Below are positions 1 to 11,529 of a stretch of 64,000 bases of DNA, in pieces. The notes below the pieces were generated by a model. The model was not told where the DNA came from, searched no databases, and was given only the letters and a program-made list of their open reading frames with translations. How positions within the stretch are numbered: the stretch's first letter is position 1; the number at the start of each line of letters is the position of its first letter. The translations under genes were made by a program, and so were the position numbers. The DNA comes from Allolobophora icterica (taxonomy: Eukaryota; Annelida; Clitellata; Crassiclitellata; Lumbricidae): NCBI GenBank assembly GCA_963556255.1, contig OY744604.1:95737980-95801979 (forward strand). The letters are read 5' to 3'.

Positions 1-1
1 G

Positions 2-1879
2 ATTGTTGCAATCTGCTGTGAGTTGCTTAAACAGCTTACACAAAGGCTAAAGAGGATACACTGTCCAAACTATTTTATTCCTGAAGCAAATTTATTTCAT
101 GAGCGTATCCGTTCGAAAATTCTTGAGGAAGTTGAAAGACAACTAAATAGATTCTGCAAACCTGGCATTCTGTGTCATTGGTTTGAGGAAAATTACATAC
201 TTCCGAACATTGTAACATATTTCGAAGTTGTTCATTTTGTGGATTTTTCAAACTGCCTGCAATCCCTCATTGAATATCGGAAAACGTTGCAGTTAGAATC
301 CTTGAATTTTCAGTTTTCCAACGGGTTTCCCAAATGTAATGCCTACACTCGTCTATCAACTACTAATTCTCGAACATCACAACCGAGATCAATTTTAGTT
401 AAAATGCGTGAATTTAGAGAAAGTACATTGTTATTAGACAGAAGAATGTCAAAACTACCAATATCGGTTGATGTTTCGTGTTTCACTTATTTTGATAAAA
501 CGGTGTTTTGTTTGAACACTGCATATAGGTTAGGTAATGGAGAAATACCATGGGATAGCGAACTTTTCGAATATATCAAAGGAATTTTCTGGAAACGTAA
601 AGTCGTCAGGTGTCGATATCATCTATTTCCTGAACCCCTAACAGCAGGGAAAAGCCAGTGTCACTTTTTGCAAGCACAGAACTTGATGGAAAATTTAACT
701 GGATCAAATAGCCCTTCGGAATTTCAACTATTGTCTCTGATGTCGAAAGAGTTTCTACGAAAGGCTCTGGCATGTGGTGATCCTCAATCCAACGGCATTT
801 CTGCTGCAGCTTTGGCCTACATGGCTGCTCTACATTTTGCATTATCAGAATACCACTTAGTACTGAACCTCTGCTCAGAAGTCTTGTTATGTCAAACGAA
901 CAAAAGGGAAAATGAAACATTGAACGCAGGTTGTTTGTTCTTCATTGACGATGTTGTTAGAATCGTTGGATTCTCCCTGCTTTTCAAGAAATATAATAAA
1001 AATATGCACTTTAATAAGAGGCAGATTTATCTCGATTTTCGTCTTACACCAAGGGTATTTGCTTACCATTTGACAGTAACATCTGCTGAAAGAATATCTA
1101 AACAAATTGGATTGAATCCTGATTTACCTTCTTCGGCATTTCCTTTAGACAAATTTTTGTTGGCTTTCGCGAAAGAAAAAACAGGCATTTTGACGAAGTC
1201 ACGCACTAGTTTGAAAACTGCCAGGCAGTGTGTCTACCGAAGAAGGGAATCAGTGACAACAAATGCGACTTTAAGTGTGGAGACTTTGATTGTTAAAGAA
1301 AATCTAATTGCATATCTAACGGAATTGGCTTTAGAAAATATGACATCATTCTACCGTGTGATCCAGAAAGACTTTGGCATCCACTGCAACACAGCTGACT
1401 GCTATCGTGCTTTGTACCTTTATAAATGTCGCCAATATAGTGAAGTGTTGCATTTATGTGAAGAAATTCTGAAGCAGCCTGATTTGCAGAGTGATTCAAA
1501 GGAGTTTGCTTTTGCGAATGTTTTGGTGGTGCCACCGTTTGATTCGTTTTTCGATAGAGACGTCCAATCGTTGCTGGGATTGCATACGCTCCTGCATTTT
1601 TTGTCACCTCTGAATGATGATTTGCGGAAATTTAAGTTAGCTGTGCAGTTTTTGGACCATGGTATACACCGTGACTCTCTTTTGAAGCATTACCGCGTTA
1701 CAAGTTTTCATTTTCTCGGGAGACATTTCCTTGCGAGATATTTGAAACTCAGATGTTTTATGGACTGTAATTATCCCCGTGGAAAGGAATTATCCACTTG
1801 CTGTTCTAGGAAAAGTAGCTTTCCATTTGATCACATTATTCGCAAGTTTTTTCGTCAGAAACATCATGAAATTTATTAA
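2..1879 (+). CDS. Mab-21/cGAS-like nucleotidyltransferase family protein, C-terminal part (copy 1, cut by window edge)
   Basis: The open frame runs from the first bases of the window to a TAA at 1877-1879, about 625 codons with no stop. It aligns without large gaps to residues 309-932 of the complete copies at 23090 and 52408. The true start and the whole catalytic NTase core therefore lie left of the window; any in-window start would be artificial. The visible part holds the end of the Mab-21 helical domain (YFIPEANLF near the start) and the C-terminal half, including two helical-repeat stretches that look TPR-like (SKEFLRKALACGD... and TADCYRALYLYKCRQY...). No signal peptide or membrane segment is visible. 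It is more diverged from copies 2 and 3 than they are from each other. An intact frame amid heavy transposon insertion argues for a functional or recently functional gene. Function is inferred only from the family. Confidence 0.85.
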   Translation: MVAICCELLKQLTQRLKRIHCPNYFIPEANLFHERIRSKILEEVERQLNRFCKPGILCHWFEENYILPNIVTYFEVVHFVDFSNCLQSLIEYRKTLQLESLNFQFSNGFPKCNAYTRLSTTNSRTSQPRSILVKMREFRESTLLLDRRMSKLPISVDVSCFTYFDKTVFCLNTAYRLGNGEIPWDSELFEYIKGIFWKRKVVRCRYHLFPEPLTAGKSQCHFLQAQNLMENLTGSNSPSEFQLLSLMSKEFLRKALACGDPQSNGISAAALAYMAALHFALSEYHLVLNLCSEVLLCQTNKRENETLNAGCLFFIDDVVRIVGFSLLFKKYNKNMHFNKRQIYLDFRLTPRVFAYHLTVTSAERISKQIGLNPDLPSSAFPLDKFLLAFAKEKTGILTKSRTSLKTARQCVYRRRESVTTNATLSVETLIVKENLIAYLTELALENMTSFYRVIQKDFGIHCNTADCYRALYLYKCRQYSEVLHLCEEILKQPDLQSDSKEFAFANVLVVPPFDSFFDRDVQSLLGLHTLLHFLSPLNDDLRKFKLAVQFLDHGIHRDSLLKHYRVTSFHFLGRHFLARYLKLRCFMDCNYPRGKELSTCCSRKSSFPFDHIIRKFFRQKHHEIY

Positions 1880-2194
1880 TAATCACAGAGTATTATCAAG
1901 TAAATGACAAGGTGCTGTTTTCCAACTGCAATTTTTTTATTTATTATTTAAAGTTGAAGACTGTTAATAATTTAAGAAAGGTAGTCTGTTCTCTAAATTC
2001 TGCGACATAGTTTAAAATTTACACAACTTCGCTGCCGTTACCAATTTCAGTGTCTATCCCCATATGTCTACTTAAGACCACCAATGTGCCAAAACTACTT
2101 ACAACGCAGAAATTCTTTTACAACTGCAAACAATGTATCGCTTTGTTCTGTTTTGTTACGCATCACTACTTCTGCACAGCATTAGTGGAATCTT
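1880..2194. other. 3' flank of copy 1, homologous to the 3' flanks of copies 2 and 3
   Basis: This stretch aligns with 25889-26780 (minus its LINE insertion) and 55207-55510. On the minus strand, 2095-2190 encodes the C-terminal end of the small antisense frame described at 26704 and 55457, here ending VVKEFLRCK then stop. Homology breaks near 2195, where a LINE insertion begins, and resumes near 5935. Confidence 0.7.
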
Positions 2195-2744
2195 TGGTGG
2201 TTTATGTAACAGATAGTATTTAGCGTTCGCCTTGTAATGAACGTCTCTACGCCTTCTCCCTTTCTGGACGCTACCCCAGACGGTTTGCATTAGGAAGGTT
2301 CGTTGAGCCCTCGTGAAGTACTTGTACTACTAACTTGCGGAAGCATGGGTTCGAATCTCGGATTCGTTACTTTCTTAGGCCAAGGCACAGTCTGAGCTGC
2401 CAGTCCAGTTAATCAATTGTCAGGGCGTGGCTAATTCAATATTCGCTCACTACGTCTAAGAACAACCGGGGATGTACTGGCTTCCACAGCATCACTATAT
2501 TTACATATTTAAGGGTTCTCGAGGCTTTCAGAGTGGTAAAGTGGGAAGGTGTGTGCGCTTCGGCGTGAAAACACCGACTGTGCTCGGTCTTGTTTTTCTC
2601 ATAATATATTATCTCAGTTCTGGAGCCTTTATTTCTTCTTAATTTCGATAGTTTAACTGGATTCTGCTTACTATATCGGATTTACCTAAACATTCGCGTC
2701 ACTTTCGTCGTTCTTTTGTCTCAGGATACGTTTAGTTTCAAGGG

Positions 2745-4040
2745 GTGATGAACATGCCCGTCATTATGTATTCAAGCGACCGACTTTGTAGTCTATTTCG
2801 GCCTACGTCTCCGATCGCACGGCCTGTACGTGAGGCCCTCTTCGCTGCTGGACTATGGCGACCATACACTGGCCGACTCTGGGCCTGCTGTCTCGCGGCG
2901 CGGCCTCTGTCATCGTCGCAGGATCTTCCTCCGGAGCCTACTTCTGATCCGGTCCATCAGCCATCGCAGCATTCTTCCCCACCACGTCAAGGACTTCGCG
3001 TCGCCACGTGGAACGTACGCTCGTTACGCAAGAAATATGTTGCGGTCGCTGATGCAATTCTCTCACATAACCTGGACATCTTAGCTGTTGCTGAGTCGTG
3101 GCACCAAGCTGCTACGGACGTCTCTCTACTCCGCTCTACTCCACCGGATTACTCCATTCTCGACCGTCTACGGACAGGCTCCTCCATTGCACCCAACCAC
3201 GGGGGTGGCATCGTTGTGTACCATCGGTCCAACCTACGTGTAAAAGCGATCGCTCTCTCATCCTCTCCGACCACCTTTGAGGCCCTCGCTGCCTCCGTCT
3301 CGTCTTCTCACGGTCCATATACGGTGCTCGCCATTTATCGACCTGGTTCAGCACCTGTCACATCTACTTTCTTCGAGGAACTAACAACTATACTGGAACA
3401 GTTCGCTCTGTACAATACCCAGATAGTTGTCCTTGGAGACCTTAACCTCCATCTGGAGGCTACCACCTCTTCCCAGGCTACCACCTTCCGCCTGATACTT
3501 GAACAGTTCGGGATGTTGCAACATGTTGCAGCTCCAACGCACCAGGCGGGAGGCTGGCTGGATGTCGTTATCACCCGTGAGGATTGCATCCCCACAGTCG
3601 AGGTCTGGCCACCGGCTCTTTCTGACCATGGCCTCGTGGTAGCAAGCCTTCCATTTCTTCATGAGGCGCCTATCTACGCGGTGAGGCAGATCCGTGGATG
3701 GAGGCGCTTGGACAGGCGGGCGTTTGCGACGGCGCTAGCGGAAGTACCGGCTTTCTCCGACCCGAACAGCCTAAGAGATCAGTCCACTGCTGATCTCTTC
3801 GACATCTACAGCAAATCGGTGACTGACATCATTGACCGGTTACTTCCGGTCCATCCAGCCAAGCTTCGTGCGCATCCTCTCTCTCCCTGGTTCGATGGAG
3901 AATGCCACTCCCTCCGTCGCCAAGCCCGTCGTCTGGAGCGTGTCTTCCAACGATCGCGCTCATCTGAAGACCAGACTGCTTGGATACGCTTCGTCCGTTC
4001 CATGCATCGACGCTACAAGGAGAAGGAGGGTGCATACTGA
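2745..4040 (+). pseudogene. LINE A endonuclease region
   Basis: This 431-codon frame contains an exonuclease-endonuclease-phosphatase (APE-type) domain that nicks target DNA during target-primed reverse transcription. The visible signatures, in order, are the N-terminal RVATWNVRSL block, AVAESW with the catalytic Glu, GDLNLHL (Asp and Asn) and SDHGLV (Asp-His) near the domain end. The N-terminal 80 residues are low complexity. The frame closes at 4040 before reaching the RT, whereas in related LINEs endonuclease and RT share one frame. The stop therefore marks a break, and this is a relic rather than a working gene. Confidence 0.75.
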
Positions 4041-4344
4041 GAGCGATTGATCACCTCCAGCGCTGGTGATAGTCGGCGTCTATGGGCCACCTTCAAGGAT
4101 CTCCTTGGCAGGCCTTGGCCTTCCAACACGAAGACCGCTCCGTTCACAACCGAATCCTTCGCGGACTACTGTGAATCCAAGATTGCCTCCGTCCGCCAGG
4201 ACACTGCCCATGTCGCCTGAACCTGTCTTTACTTCTACGAGCTGTCGCCTTACAACCCTCGCTGAGGTCAAGGACTTGACCTCCGACGCCTGATCCTCTC
4301 CTCTCGGCCGACATCATCGGAGCTGGATCCTCTTCCTTCGTTCC

Positions 4345-5262
4345 TTGTCCAGGAGTCGATTGACATCCTGCTACCGTTCCTCACACTTCTCTGTAACACC
4401 TCGCTTCGGGAAGCCTACTCAGAAGCGTTCAATCGTCACACCGATCATCAAGCAGCCGGGGCTAGACCCGGCTGTTCCATCGAGCTATAGACCTATAGCC
4501 AATGTCACATTTATTTCCAAAATTATTGAAAAATTGATTGCTAGTCAGCTGTTTAGCTATTTGGACGCCAATAATCTGCTTCCTCCTTGCCAATCTGGGT
4601 TCCGTAAGGGTCACTCTACTGAGTCCCTCCTCCTCCGCCTTCTCTCAGACGTCTATGGTGCCATGGACTCATCCCAGCTCACTCTGCTGGCCCTTTATGA
4701 TGTGAGCGCTGCCTTTGACTCGGTAGACCACAGTCTCCTCCTCAGTCGTCTCTACTTAACTTTCGGTATCCGGGACCTACCACTTCTCTGGATCTCTTCT
4801 TACCTCTCGGAGCGCTCCTACTCTGTTATCTTTCACTCATCTAGATCGCTCTGGCGTCCTGCTCCTTTTGGTCTCCCACAAGGTTCTGTTCTTGGGCCAC
4901 TCCTCTATATTCTCTTTACTGCAGACATTGGAACTATCCTTGCATCTTGCTCCCTCTCGAGCCATTCTTATGCTGACGATGTCCAGTCTTATACGCATTG
5001 TCTAGCATCTCAGGCTGGTTCTGCGATCAGACTTGTGTCGCACGCCACCGATGCTCTTACTTCCTGGATGGCTTCAAATCGATTACGCCTTAACCCGTGT
5101 AAAACTGGCTATATCTGGCTTGGTACCCGCCAGCAGTTGGATAAGCTGGACCTGGGGTCTCTCTCCTCCGATTTTCCCACCTTCGTCTTCTCCACCTCTG
5201 TTCGGAACTTGGGGGTGGTCCTGGACCAAGAATTGACTTTCGTGCCGATATCACGGCCCTGA
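4345..5262 (+). pseudogene. LINE A reverse transcriptase core
   Basis: This 305-codon frame carries the RT palm and fingers. Visible blocks are SYRPIANVTFISKIIEKL, QSGFRKGHSTESLL, DVSAAFDSVDH with the first catalytic Asp, LPQGSVLGPLLY, and SYADDVQSY with the catalytic YADD. The start is not biological: upstream sequence at 4041-4344 shows coding traces in shifted frames, and the frame is lost again at 5262 before the C-terminal segment. The closest relative in the window is the RT at 28039-29070. Confidence 0.8.
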
Positions 5263-5300
5263 CCCGTTCTTGCTACTACTGCCTGCGCCAGCTACGGGTA

Positions 5301-5846
5301 GTGTCCCGCTCTCTCTCTACCTCCTCTGCTTCCACCTTGGTCCATGCCTTCATCGTTAATCGCCTTGACTACTGTTCCTCCCTCTATTTTGGGCTTCCAC
5401 AGGTCCGACTGCATCCCCTGGAGGGGGTCTTGCGGGCTGCTGCTCGTCTGGTGGGTGGTGTCCCCAAGTATGGTCACATCTCTGCGTACATGCGGGATGC
5501 CCTCCACTGGCTTCCGGTCCAGCAGCGTATTCACTATAGAGTCTATTGCATAGTCTGGCATTGTCTTCTCGGCATAGCGCCAGCTTACCTTCGAGAGCTT
5601 TTTATCCTGACCTCGGCCTGCTCTGGTCGCCGATCTCTGCGCTCGGCTACCAGAGGTGACTTTGTGGTTCCACATGCACGCACTGCCACTAGACAGCATC
5701 GGGCTTTCTCGGTCGTAGGTCCCTCTCTGTGGAATGGCTTACTCTCTGACTTGCGCTCTCTCCCTCGGGTCATATCTAGTAGCTTTTATAAGAACCCTAA
5801 GACTTTTCTTTTTGACCGGGCATGGGTCGGGAGCGCCTCTGAGTAG
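5301..5846 (+). pseudogene. LINE A C-terminal region
   Basis: This continues the polyprotein after a frameshift. It has the HAFIVNRLDYCSSLYFGLP, HWLPVQQRIHYRV and SLWNGLLSDL blocks typical of the region after the RT thumb in CR1/L2-like LINEs, and ends GSASE then stop immediately before the 3' tail. The same blocks recur at 12917-13699 (minus), 26004-26550, 29070-29530 and 63330-63612, showing repeated insertion of 5'-truncated relatives. Confidence 0.75.
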
Positions 5847-5875
5847 TTGCCTTGAAGGGGCGCTATATAAATTCC

Positions 5876-5929
5876 GTTGATTGATTGATTGATTGATTGA
5901 TTAGTTGATTGATTGATTGATTGATTGAT
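5876..5929 (+). repeat. (TTGA)n LINE 3' tail microsatellite
   Basis: Tandem TTGA/TGAT units follow the GGCGCTATATAAATTCCG end of LINE A directly. Confidence 0.9.
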
Positions 5930-5944
5930 AAAGGCAGCAGTAGA

Positions 5945-6212
5945 GTCAACTACAGTGGTTATGTCGCTTGGGTTGGTTCTCAGTTTCTCTGACTCTATTT
6001 CTCTTCGCTATGTTTCCAATCTCAATATCCGCCGCATAACTTCAGCTTATGGTAAAGCAAAGTCCATTACACGGTTTATCTTCTGTCCAGTATCATAGAC
6101 CTTTGAGTCTATCTGATCTAAACGATTCATGATTCTATTCATTAGAGAGGCCATTCTGTCTCTATCTGTAGCTCGGCTCCTAAATTCTAAGCAAGGCCTG
6201 GAAAGGTGAGAC
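5945..6212 (-). pseudogene. Copy 1 of the small antisense frame, N-terminal part, broken
   Basis: The minus strand begins MSHLSRPCLEFRSR, runs without interruption into MASLMNRIMNRLDQ, and is homologous to the frames ending at 26704 and 55457. Two in-frame stops follow and the C-terminal end is displaced to 2095-2190 by LINE A, so this copy is dead. No GA/CT microsatellite lies between the N-terminal block and MNRIMNR here, unlike the other two copies. The function of the ORF family is unknown. Confidence 0.6.
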
Positions 6213-6326
6213 ATGATTTTAAGTTAATTCTCTATTTAACAACTACAGACACAACACTGACTATAACGAAAGTTCAAACTATAGGCGACTAACAGAAATA
6301 ACTGTCAGTCTGATTAAATCTTAGAC

Positions 6327-6523
<197 letters not shown>

Positions 6524-6602
6524 ACTTAACAAATCTAACATTAACTTATATGCAATCAGGCGTCTAATTTCAAAATCCTTCAATTATAAGAGGTTTCGGG
6601 AC

Positions 6603-7588
6603 TTACAAGTAAGTAAGTATATCCTTTATTAATCCAACTGCTAACCGCACTTTGGTTTAGACAATCGTCTTGTTAATCATGTCCAGTGTTAAAGTTATAA
6701 TTATGGCCTAAATTCCGGTGTAAATCATCCTGGTAATGAAAGATTTGCGAGCTAAACTGTCTGCAAACGGGAGAACACGATCATGAACGCGGGGTTGTAG
6801 AGCATAACCAGTGTGCTTGAGAGGAGGCAAAAGAGCATGGAGTACGTTTGCGGGACACCCAAGGACGGCCGTGAAAAGCTCATGGTCAGCAGATTGGATC
6901 AACTGTTCAAAGCTTGTGTAGGACACAGGAAGATAACCAGATCTAATCAATTTCTTAAATATTGCTTGCAGTTTTTCGTGCCCCTCCTGCCCCACAAAGC
7001 CCCACCAAGCGGGCGCAGCATATGTCATCCTCGCCACTATGGTCGCTCTCACGACATCGTACGTTGAGGGGCCCGAAGGCCGTGACCAGTCAGGATGCGT
7101 AATGCATACATTAACTGTCTTGCACCAGTACACAGGTTTTTGACATGCGCATCAAAGCTCAATTCATCAGAGAATGTGGTGCCCAAGATCTTCATAAGTT
7201 TGACCTTTATGAGCCCTGCGACCTCACTCGGCTGGTTTATGGGCAGTTTTGTTCTCGGCCTGCGGACAACCATTTCCTGGGTCTTCGCCTGGTTGAGTTT
7301 AAGGTTACACGTGGCAGCCCAGATCTCGATTTGTCTCATATCCTAATCTATCAGGTGGCTGTTGGCAGCCGGTATCAGGAGATATGTGTCGTCCGGGTAC
7401 TTGAGTATCCGATTTGTTTGATGTTTAGGTTTGAGTTTGGATATTGCTGCTAAGAACAGCATTGGACCAGTTCCTGATCCCTGGACAATGCTGCAGTTGA
7501 TTTCGATTACCGCGGAGGTAATACCTTTAAACTTAGTACAATGTTGCCGTCGATGAAGGGCCGCGATAATCCAATAATAAGCAGACAT
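6603..7588 (-). mobile_element. Non-LTR retrotransposon fragment (RT end and C-terminal region), degenerate
   Basis: Three overlapping minus-strand frames read as one decayed LINE: 7343-7588 (VQGSGTGPM, then a mutated YPDDTYLL in place of YADD), 7049-7339 (WAATCNLKLNQAKTQEM and KILGTTF blocks) and 6708-7133 (RMTYAAPAWWGF through RVHDRVLPFADS). It is 5'-truncated within the RT. Its 3' side ends in short GTAA repeats near 6605. The copy 2 flank (27560-27610) lacks it, so it inserted after duplication. It is the same clade as the fragment at 33195-33990 and differs from LINE A. Confidence 0.75.
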
Positions 7589-7875
7589 AGTTTCTGACTT
7601 GCCTGATGGATTTATGCTGCATAAAATTCCACAACATTAATGCAACGAGACGGTCACGAAATAATTCCACAGATATTGAATCGCAAACAGAAGCACATGG
7701 AAAACGCTTAATTGCATATTAAAAATAAGATGTGATTAGAATATTCTTTAATATACCTATTGCTATCCGCATTTTGTTTAGCGTATGTGATTATGATCAA
7801 ACATAATGGTTCTGATAAAACGTCATCAAAGCAGTCCACACATCCTTAAAACCTGAAGTCCATGCAAGTACCTCC
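7589..7875. other. End of the copy 1 duplicon 3' flank
   Basis: This aligns with 27605-27870 (shared CACGAAATAA, TGCTATCCGCATTTTG and ATCATCAAAGCAGTCCACA blocks). No gene is seen. Similarity to copy 2 stops near 7870. Confidence 0.65.
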
Positions 7876-8013
7876 GTGATCTCTTCACCAAACGGGCAAC
7901 CCGCTCCACAAGATCATCCTCTTATATCAGTCTCTCTCGACCTCCGTCAACACTCATCTCAAGTTCTCCAACGGAGTCATGTCTATTTCAGCGCCACGCT
8001 CTGGAACGATCTC
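7876..8013 (+). pseudogene. Possible LINE C-terminal fragment
   Basis: A short frame ends ...QRSHVYFSATLWNDL, which resembles the RSF...LWNDLP block near the C-terminus of CR1/L2-like polyproteins. It is interrupted at 8014 by the hAT-like element, and possible continuation appears at 9360. There is too little sequence to classify it. Confidence 0.35.
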
Positions 8014-8364
8014 CAAGTGATATTTCAGTTAACTGAAATAGAAACTGAAACGAAAATTATGAATTTCCGTTTAACGAAAACTGAAACTGAAACGGAAATT
8101 ATTTGCAAAACGGAAACTGAATAGAAACGGAAATGAAGATGTCAAAACGAAATAGAAATAGAAACGATAATTAATTCCGAACGGAAATTGTTGAAAATAA
8201 GTTTTAAAATGTCTGCGTTTGTATTGGGTGTAGTTGGGGTATATCGTTGACTACATAACTCTAGGCGGACCATTTATCCGGGCTATTATTCGATATCCAT
8301 GCATCGAAATCTATGTCGTCTGTTAGAGTTAGGTTGCTAAGTTTTCCATTGAGAATGAGTTTAT

Positions 8365-8523
8365 CGCGACTTTTGGCTGGACGCAAGCGCGAAAGCGGTT
8401 TGGCAGTATTTTGTTTATGATGAGAAAACGAAAAAGAGTTCGTGTTTAGTGAAAGTTGGATCCGATGTTAACAATAAGCCATGTGGACTGCAGCTTGTCG
8501 GCAAGAATTCGACTAATCTGAAG
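8365..8523 (+). pseudogene. BED-type zinc finger exon of a hAT transposase
   Basis: This 53-codon open stretch reads AVWQYFVYDE ... SSCLVKV ... KPCGLQLVGKNSTNLK. That matches the N-terminal half of a BED finger: an aromatic start, a spaced Cys pair, then the GKNSTNLK block that normally precedes HL...H. It ends exactly at AAG followed by GTAAAA, a plausible splice donor; the His pair would lie in a later exon that I cannot find. BED fingers bind DNA at the N-terminus of hAT transposases and domesticated ZBED proteins. It is too short for the usual ORF cut-offs and is probably a relic. Confidence 0.55.
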
Positions 8524-8703
8524 GTAAAATATCTATCATAATAGTTCGAAACTTGCGTGTGTCACGCCTTAGGCGAGAGTGTTACTGGGCCTGGGCCGCA
8601 AATTAGACAGGCCCACAAACAATAGACGTACAGACGCACAGCCAGACACCTCTTCACATTCCCTAATTCATCCAATCCTCCGTCTTCCAAGCGTTCTCTA
8701 GGT

Positions 8704-9152
8704 CAATGGTTCTCAAACGGTGGTACCACCAGGTCGCTAAGTGGTACGCGAAAAATAAAATTAAAATTTCTGAGTTTATGCCCATCTTTATCAATTTTTC
8801 CCATCTTTCATTGATTAGCAATTAACTATTGAAGCCACTATTCTACGTTACCGTAATTGTAATCTCCACACTTCTAAAATGCCACTCGAAGGCCAAGCGC
8901 AGGGCACCAACCTATTACGAGCGCTATTCACGTCCACCATGCGCTTCTTTTTCTTTAAATTTTCTATGAGTTTTGCCCATCTTCTTTCTGCGTCCACCAT
9001 GCGCTTCTTCTTAAAAGTTTGAATTTCTCAACGCTAATTGCAAAGGGACTTCGCGCTTGTCTGTCGTTTTTGATCTCTGACCTTTGCTGGTGTTATGCCA
9101 ATATTCGATTTTTTACCTGGTGGTACAATAAAATACAGTTTGAGAACCGCTG
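8704..9152. mobile_element. Non-autonomous hAT-like element with GGTTCTCAAAC inverted ends
   Basis: The left end is CAATGGTTCTCAAAC and the right end is the inverse of CAGCGGTTCTCAAAC. Both are followed inward by a complementary GTACCACCAGGT block. There is no coding capacity. The flanking 8-mers agree at only about half the positions, so the insertion is old or the edges are slightly off. Confidence 0.6.
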
Positions 9153-9359
9153 TTGTCTGTCAACGCAAATATATCTATGTAGAAACTGAAACTGAAATTT
9201 TCCACAAACTGAAACGAAAACGGAAATTATTTTAAAACTGAAACTGTAATAGAAACTGAAATTATTTCAAAACTGAAACTTGAACTGAAATAGAAATTAC
9301 GAACCCAAAACTGAATAAAAACTGAAACTGTAATTATTTTCAAAACTGAAATATCACTG

Positions 9360-10789
9360 CCGGATCTCCCTCTGAGTTCCGCAGATTCTCGGTTCCTCCA
9401 TCATCATTAATAACACGGACTATTTCTAGAGCGCCGTTACACGACCATGTCGCTACAAGGGCAACCCGTCCTCCATCCTCCTCCTCATGCTCTATCTTTC
9501 GCCGCCCCAGGGTTTTCCAACTCAAAAGTAAAGTCTCACCTTTGAAGAACTCTTACACTGACTCATCTGATCCTCCGCCTTCCAAATCTTGTCTCCCTAA
9601 ACGACACTCGCCTTAACAGCTGCTCTGCGTCCTCTCTTGATATGTCCCATGGCAACCTGACTAGGACATCATTTGGACTACTCATTGGAAGACTCATCTG
9701 ATATGACGCAGAGCTTGTGAATAGGCTGATGCCCTGCGCTTGGCCTTCGAATGGCACTTTAGAAGTTTGGAGATTGTGATTATGATAGATATTTCCACGC
9801 AAGGAATATGTCACCAAAGTGGAGTTCTATCGAACCGTGCTGCGCAGTCCAGCGTCGGTGATATCCATTTAAGGACTCTGAGACTTTTGAACGCTAAATA
9901 GCTTGTTGGTAGTTACGACGACATTGCTGGTTGTCTGCATATAAGATGACAAATTTTACAATGAAATATAACTGCAAACAAGCAACAGTTTCAAATCGAT
10001 AACTGCAAACAAGCAACAGTTTCAAATCGATTTAAATCTGAGCCCTGTAATATTTGTGAATCTACTTTATTTCAAAGTAACCACATATGAAACAAAAGCT
10101 TTCAGTATCTGAATATGATATATACATTCAATAGGCGTAACCGGAAATAGCCTCGGACATTCGCGTCCCCGAATATCCCGTAATTCGGAAGTATTCGCCT
10201 CGGCAAATACTGTACAGACAAAATAGTTACAAATAAAATTTTCATACTTATTCATCTAGCATATTCATTTTGAAGAAGAAAAGTACAAAAAAACACCAAC
10301 ACCGGAAGTCCACAACGGAAGTCAAGTAATTTCATTGAATATTTATATCTAGACTTCAAAATGTATTAGTTAGTTATTACAAGTACAAAAAAGTTATCTC
10401 GCTAATTTTTTTATTACATGAAAATGTTAAGCTTCGCATACGGAACAAATGGTACTCGGTTCGTACCCGGATCCGTCAAGTTATACATCCAAATACTGGG
10501 ATTTGGTACTCGGTGGAAAATGTGTACCCGGTTATGTTCTAACATTCAAGGACAATTTCGTTTCCAGCAATATTGTTTTTAGGCCGATTGTCGGCTCAAT
10601 CAAGAAAGGGAAGCTTGAGAGAAATTTGACTTTACTGGTGAAGCTAATAAAGAAAGCTAAACACAGCATCCAAAGACTTAATGAAACGACGTTACTCCTT
10701 AGTTTCAACGTCATTTTGAAAAAAAAACAATCTTGCTCCATTTTATTGGTTTCTTTAACTTTACAGAACTCGAAGAAGCGCTAATATTC
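9360..10789. other. Repeat-derived intergenic sequence
   Basis: The stretch 9585-9660 shares about 75 bp (CCTAAACGACAC.CGCCTTAACAGCTGCTCTGC core) with 30755-30835. The stretch 9695-9790 is an inverted match to 8860-8930. A 31-bp unit starting AACTGCAAACAAGCAACAG is tandemly doubled at about 9969-10031. No recognisable gene was found; the 111-codon frame at 10449 has no family resemblance. Confidence 0.5.
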
Positions 10790-11529
10790 TAGGCTTCTCT
10801 TAGCACATTTGACAAGATACTGAATTTCATTCCGATTTCAATGAGTTACAGCTCCTTAATATCTGATCTAACTAATCGTGCTATCTGTTTTTGACGAAGA
10901 CTGATTGTAAGGGTTTTACTGGTATCAGAGCTAACCAATCATGTGAGAGACTGCTATTTTTGTTTGGCGCCAGCCCTTCGGCATAGACTCTCTATGAAGA
11001 AGAATTTGGTATCCTGATATACCGTCTGAAATTCGCCCAGTAGCCTACATCTCGAGGAAGGACTTCCCATTCCAGAGCTACGAGCAGAATGATCACTGGA
11101 AGGATCAGATGATGACAAAGATAAATCAAGAGATTTCTTTTGGTCATCAACATTAGAAGTTCCTGATTTTGTTCCTGATATACGCAGAATGAAATGAGCA
11201 ATCTGATCAGAGACCTAAGCATTGTCAAAAATTAGGCAAAATTGTTGTCTTCCCGATTGCAAAAAATGTAATCTGCTTGAGCAGAATGTGAAGATCACAG
11301 TATACCATAATCACCAGAGGGGCTTAACTCAGTCCTTCACTCTGGAAGATGACCTTGTCGTCTGTCATGAAGAGAAAAACCTTTCTGCCCTACCAACTCT
11401 CCTTCCGTTCTTCTTTCATTCCATTTCTTCGCTCTCCGTTCGTTGTTTGTCTCCTGTCAGTCTCTGTCTCTGTGTCTCTCTGTCTGTGTGTTTCTCACTC
11501 ACTCTATCTCTCTTTCATCTTTCGGTAGA

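Larger units (their letters stand above)
2195..5930 (+). mobile_element. CR1/L2-like non-LTR retrotransposon (LINE A), near full length, inactivated
   Basis: The element is delimited by comparison with the paralogous 3' flanks at 26780 and 55510, which lack it. It carries an AP-type endonuclease frame (2745-4040), a reverse transcriptase (4345-5262) and a C-terminal domain (5301-5846), all on the plus strand and separated by frameshifts. The 3' end reads ...CTTGAAGGGGCGCTATATAA and runs into a (TTGA)n tail, as is usual for CR1/L2-type LINEs. The first 550 bp has no long frame and may be 5' UTR; it holds a B-box-like GGTTCGAATCTC at about 2349. The clade is assigned by motif resemblance only. 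Confidence 0.8.
8014..9359. mobile_element. hAT-like DNA transposon relic with subterminal repeats
   Basis: The terminal inverted repeats are AGTGATATTTCAGTT at 8016-8030 and its exact complement at 9344-9358; the right end reads as CAGTG, typical of hAT. Next to each end, 150-180 bp consist of degenerate GAAACTGAAA-type repeats (about 8030-8190 and 9175-9345). The interior holds a BED-finger coding exon (8365-8523) and a nested inverted-repeat element (8704-9152). GATCTCC occurs on both outer flanks but not in exact register, so the target duplication is unproven. Confidence 0.6.

Noticed and set aside
2300..2380. Possible tRNA gene near GGTTCGAATCTCGG
   Set aside because: No matching A box at tRNA spacing and no cloverleaf; left as part of the LINE A 5' region.
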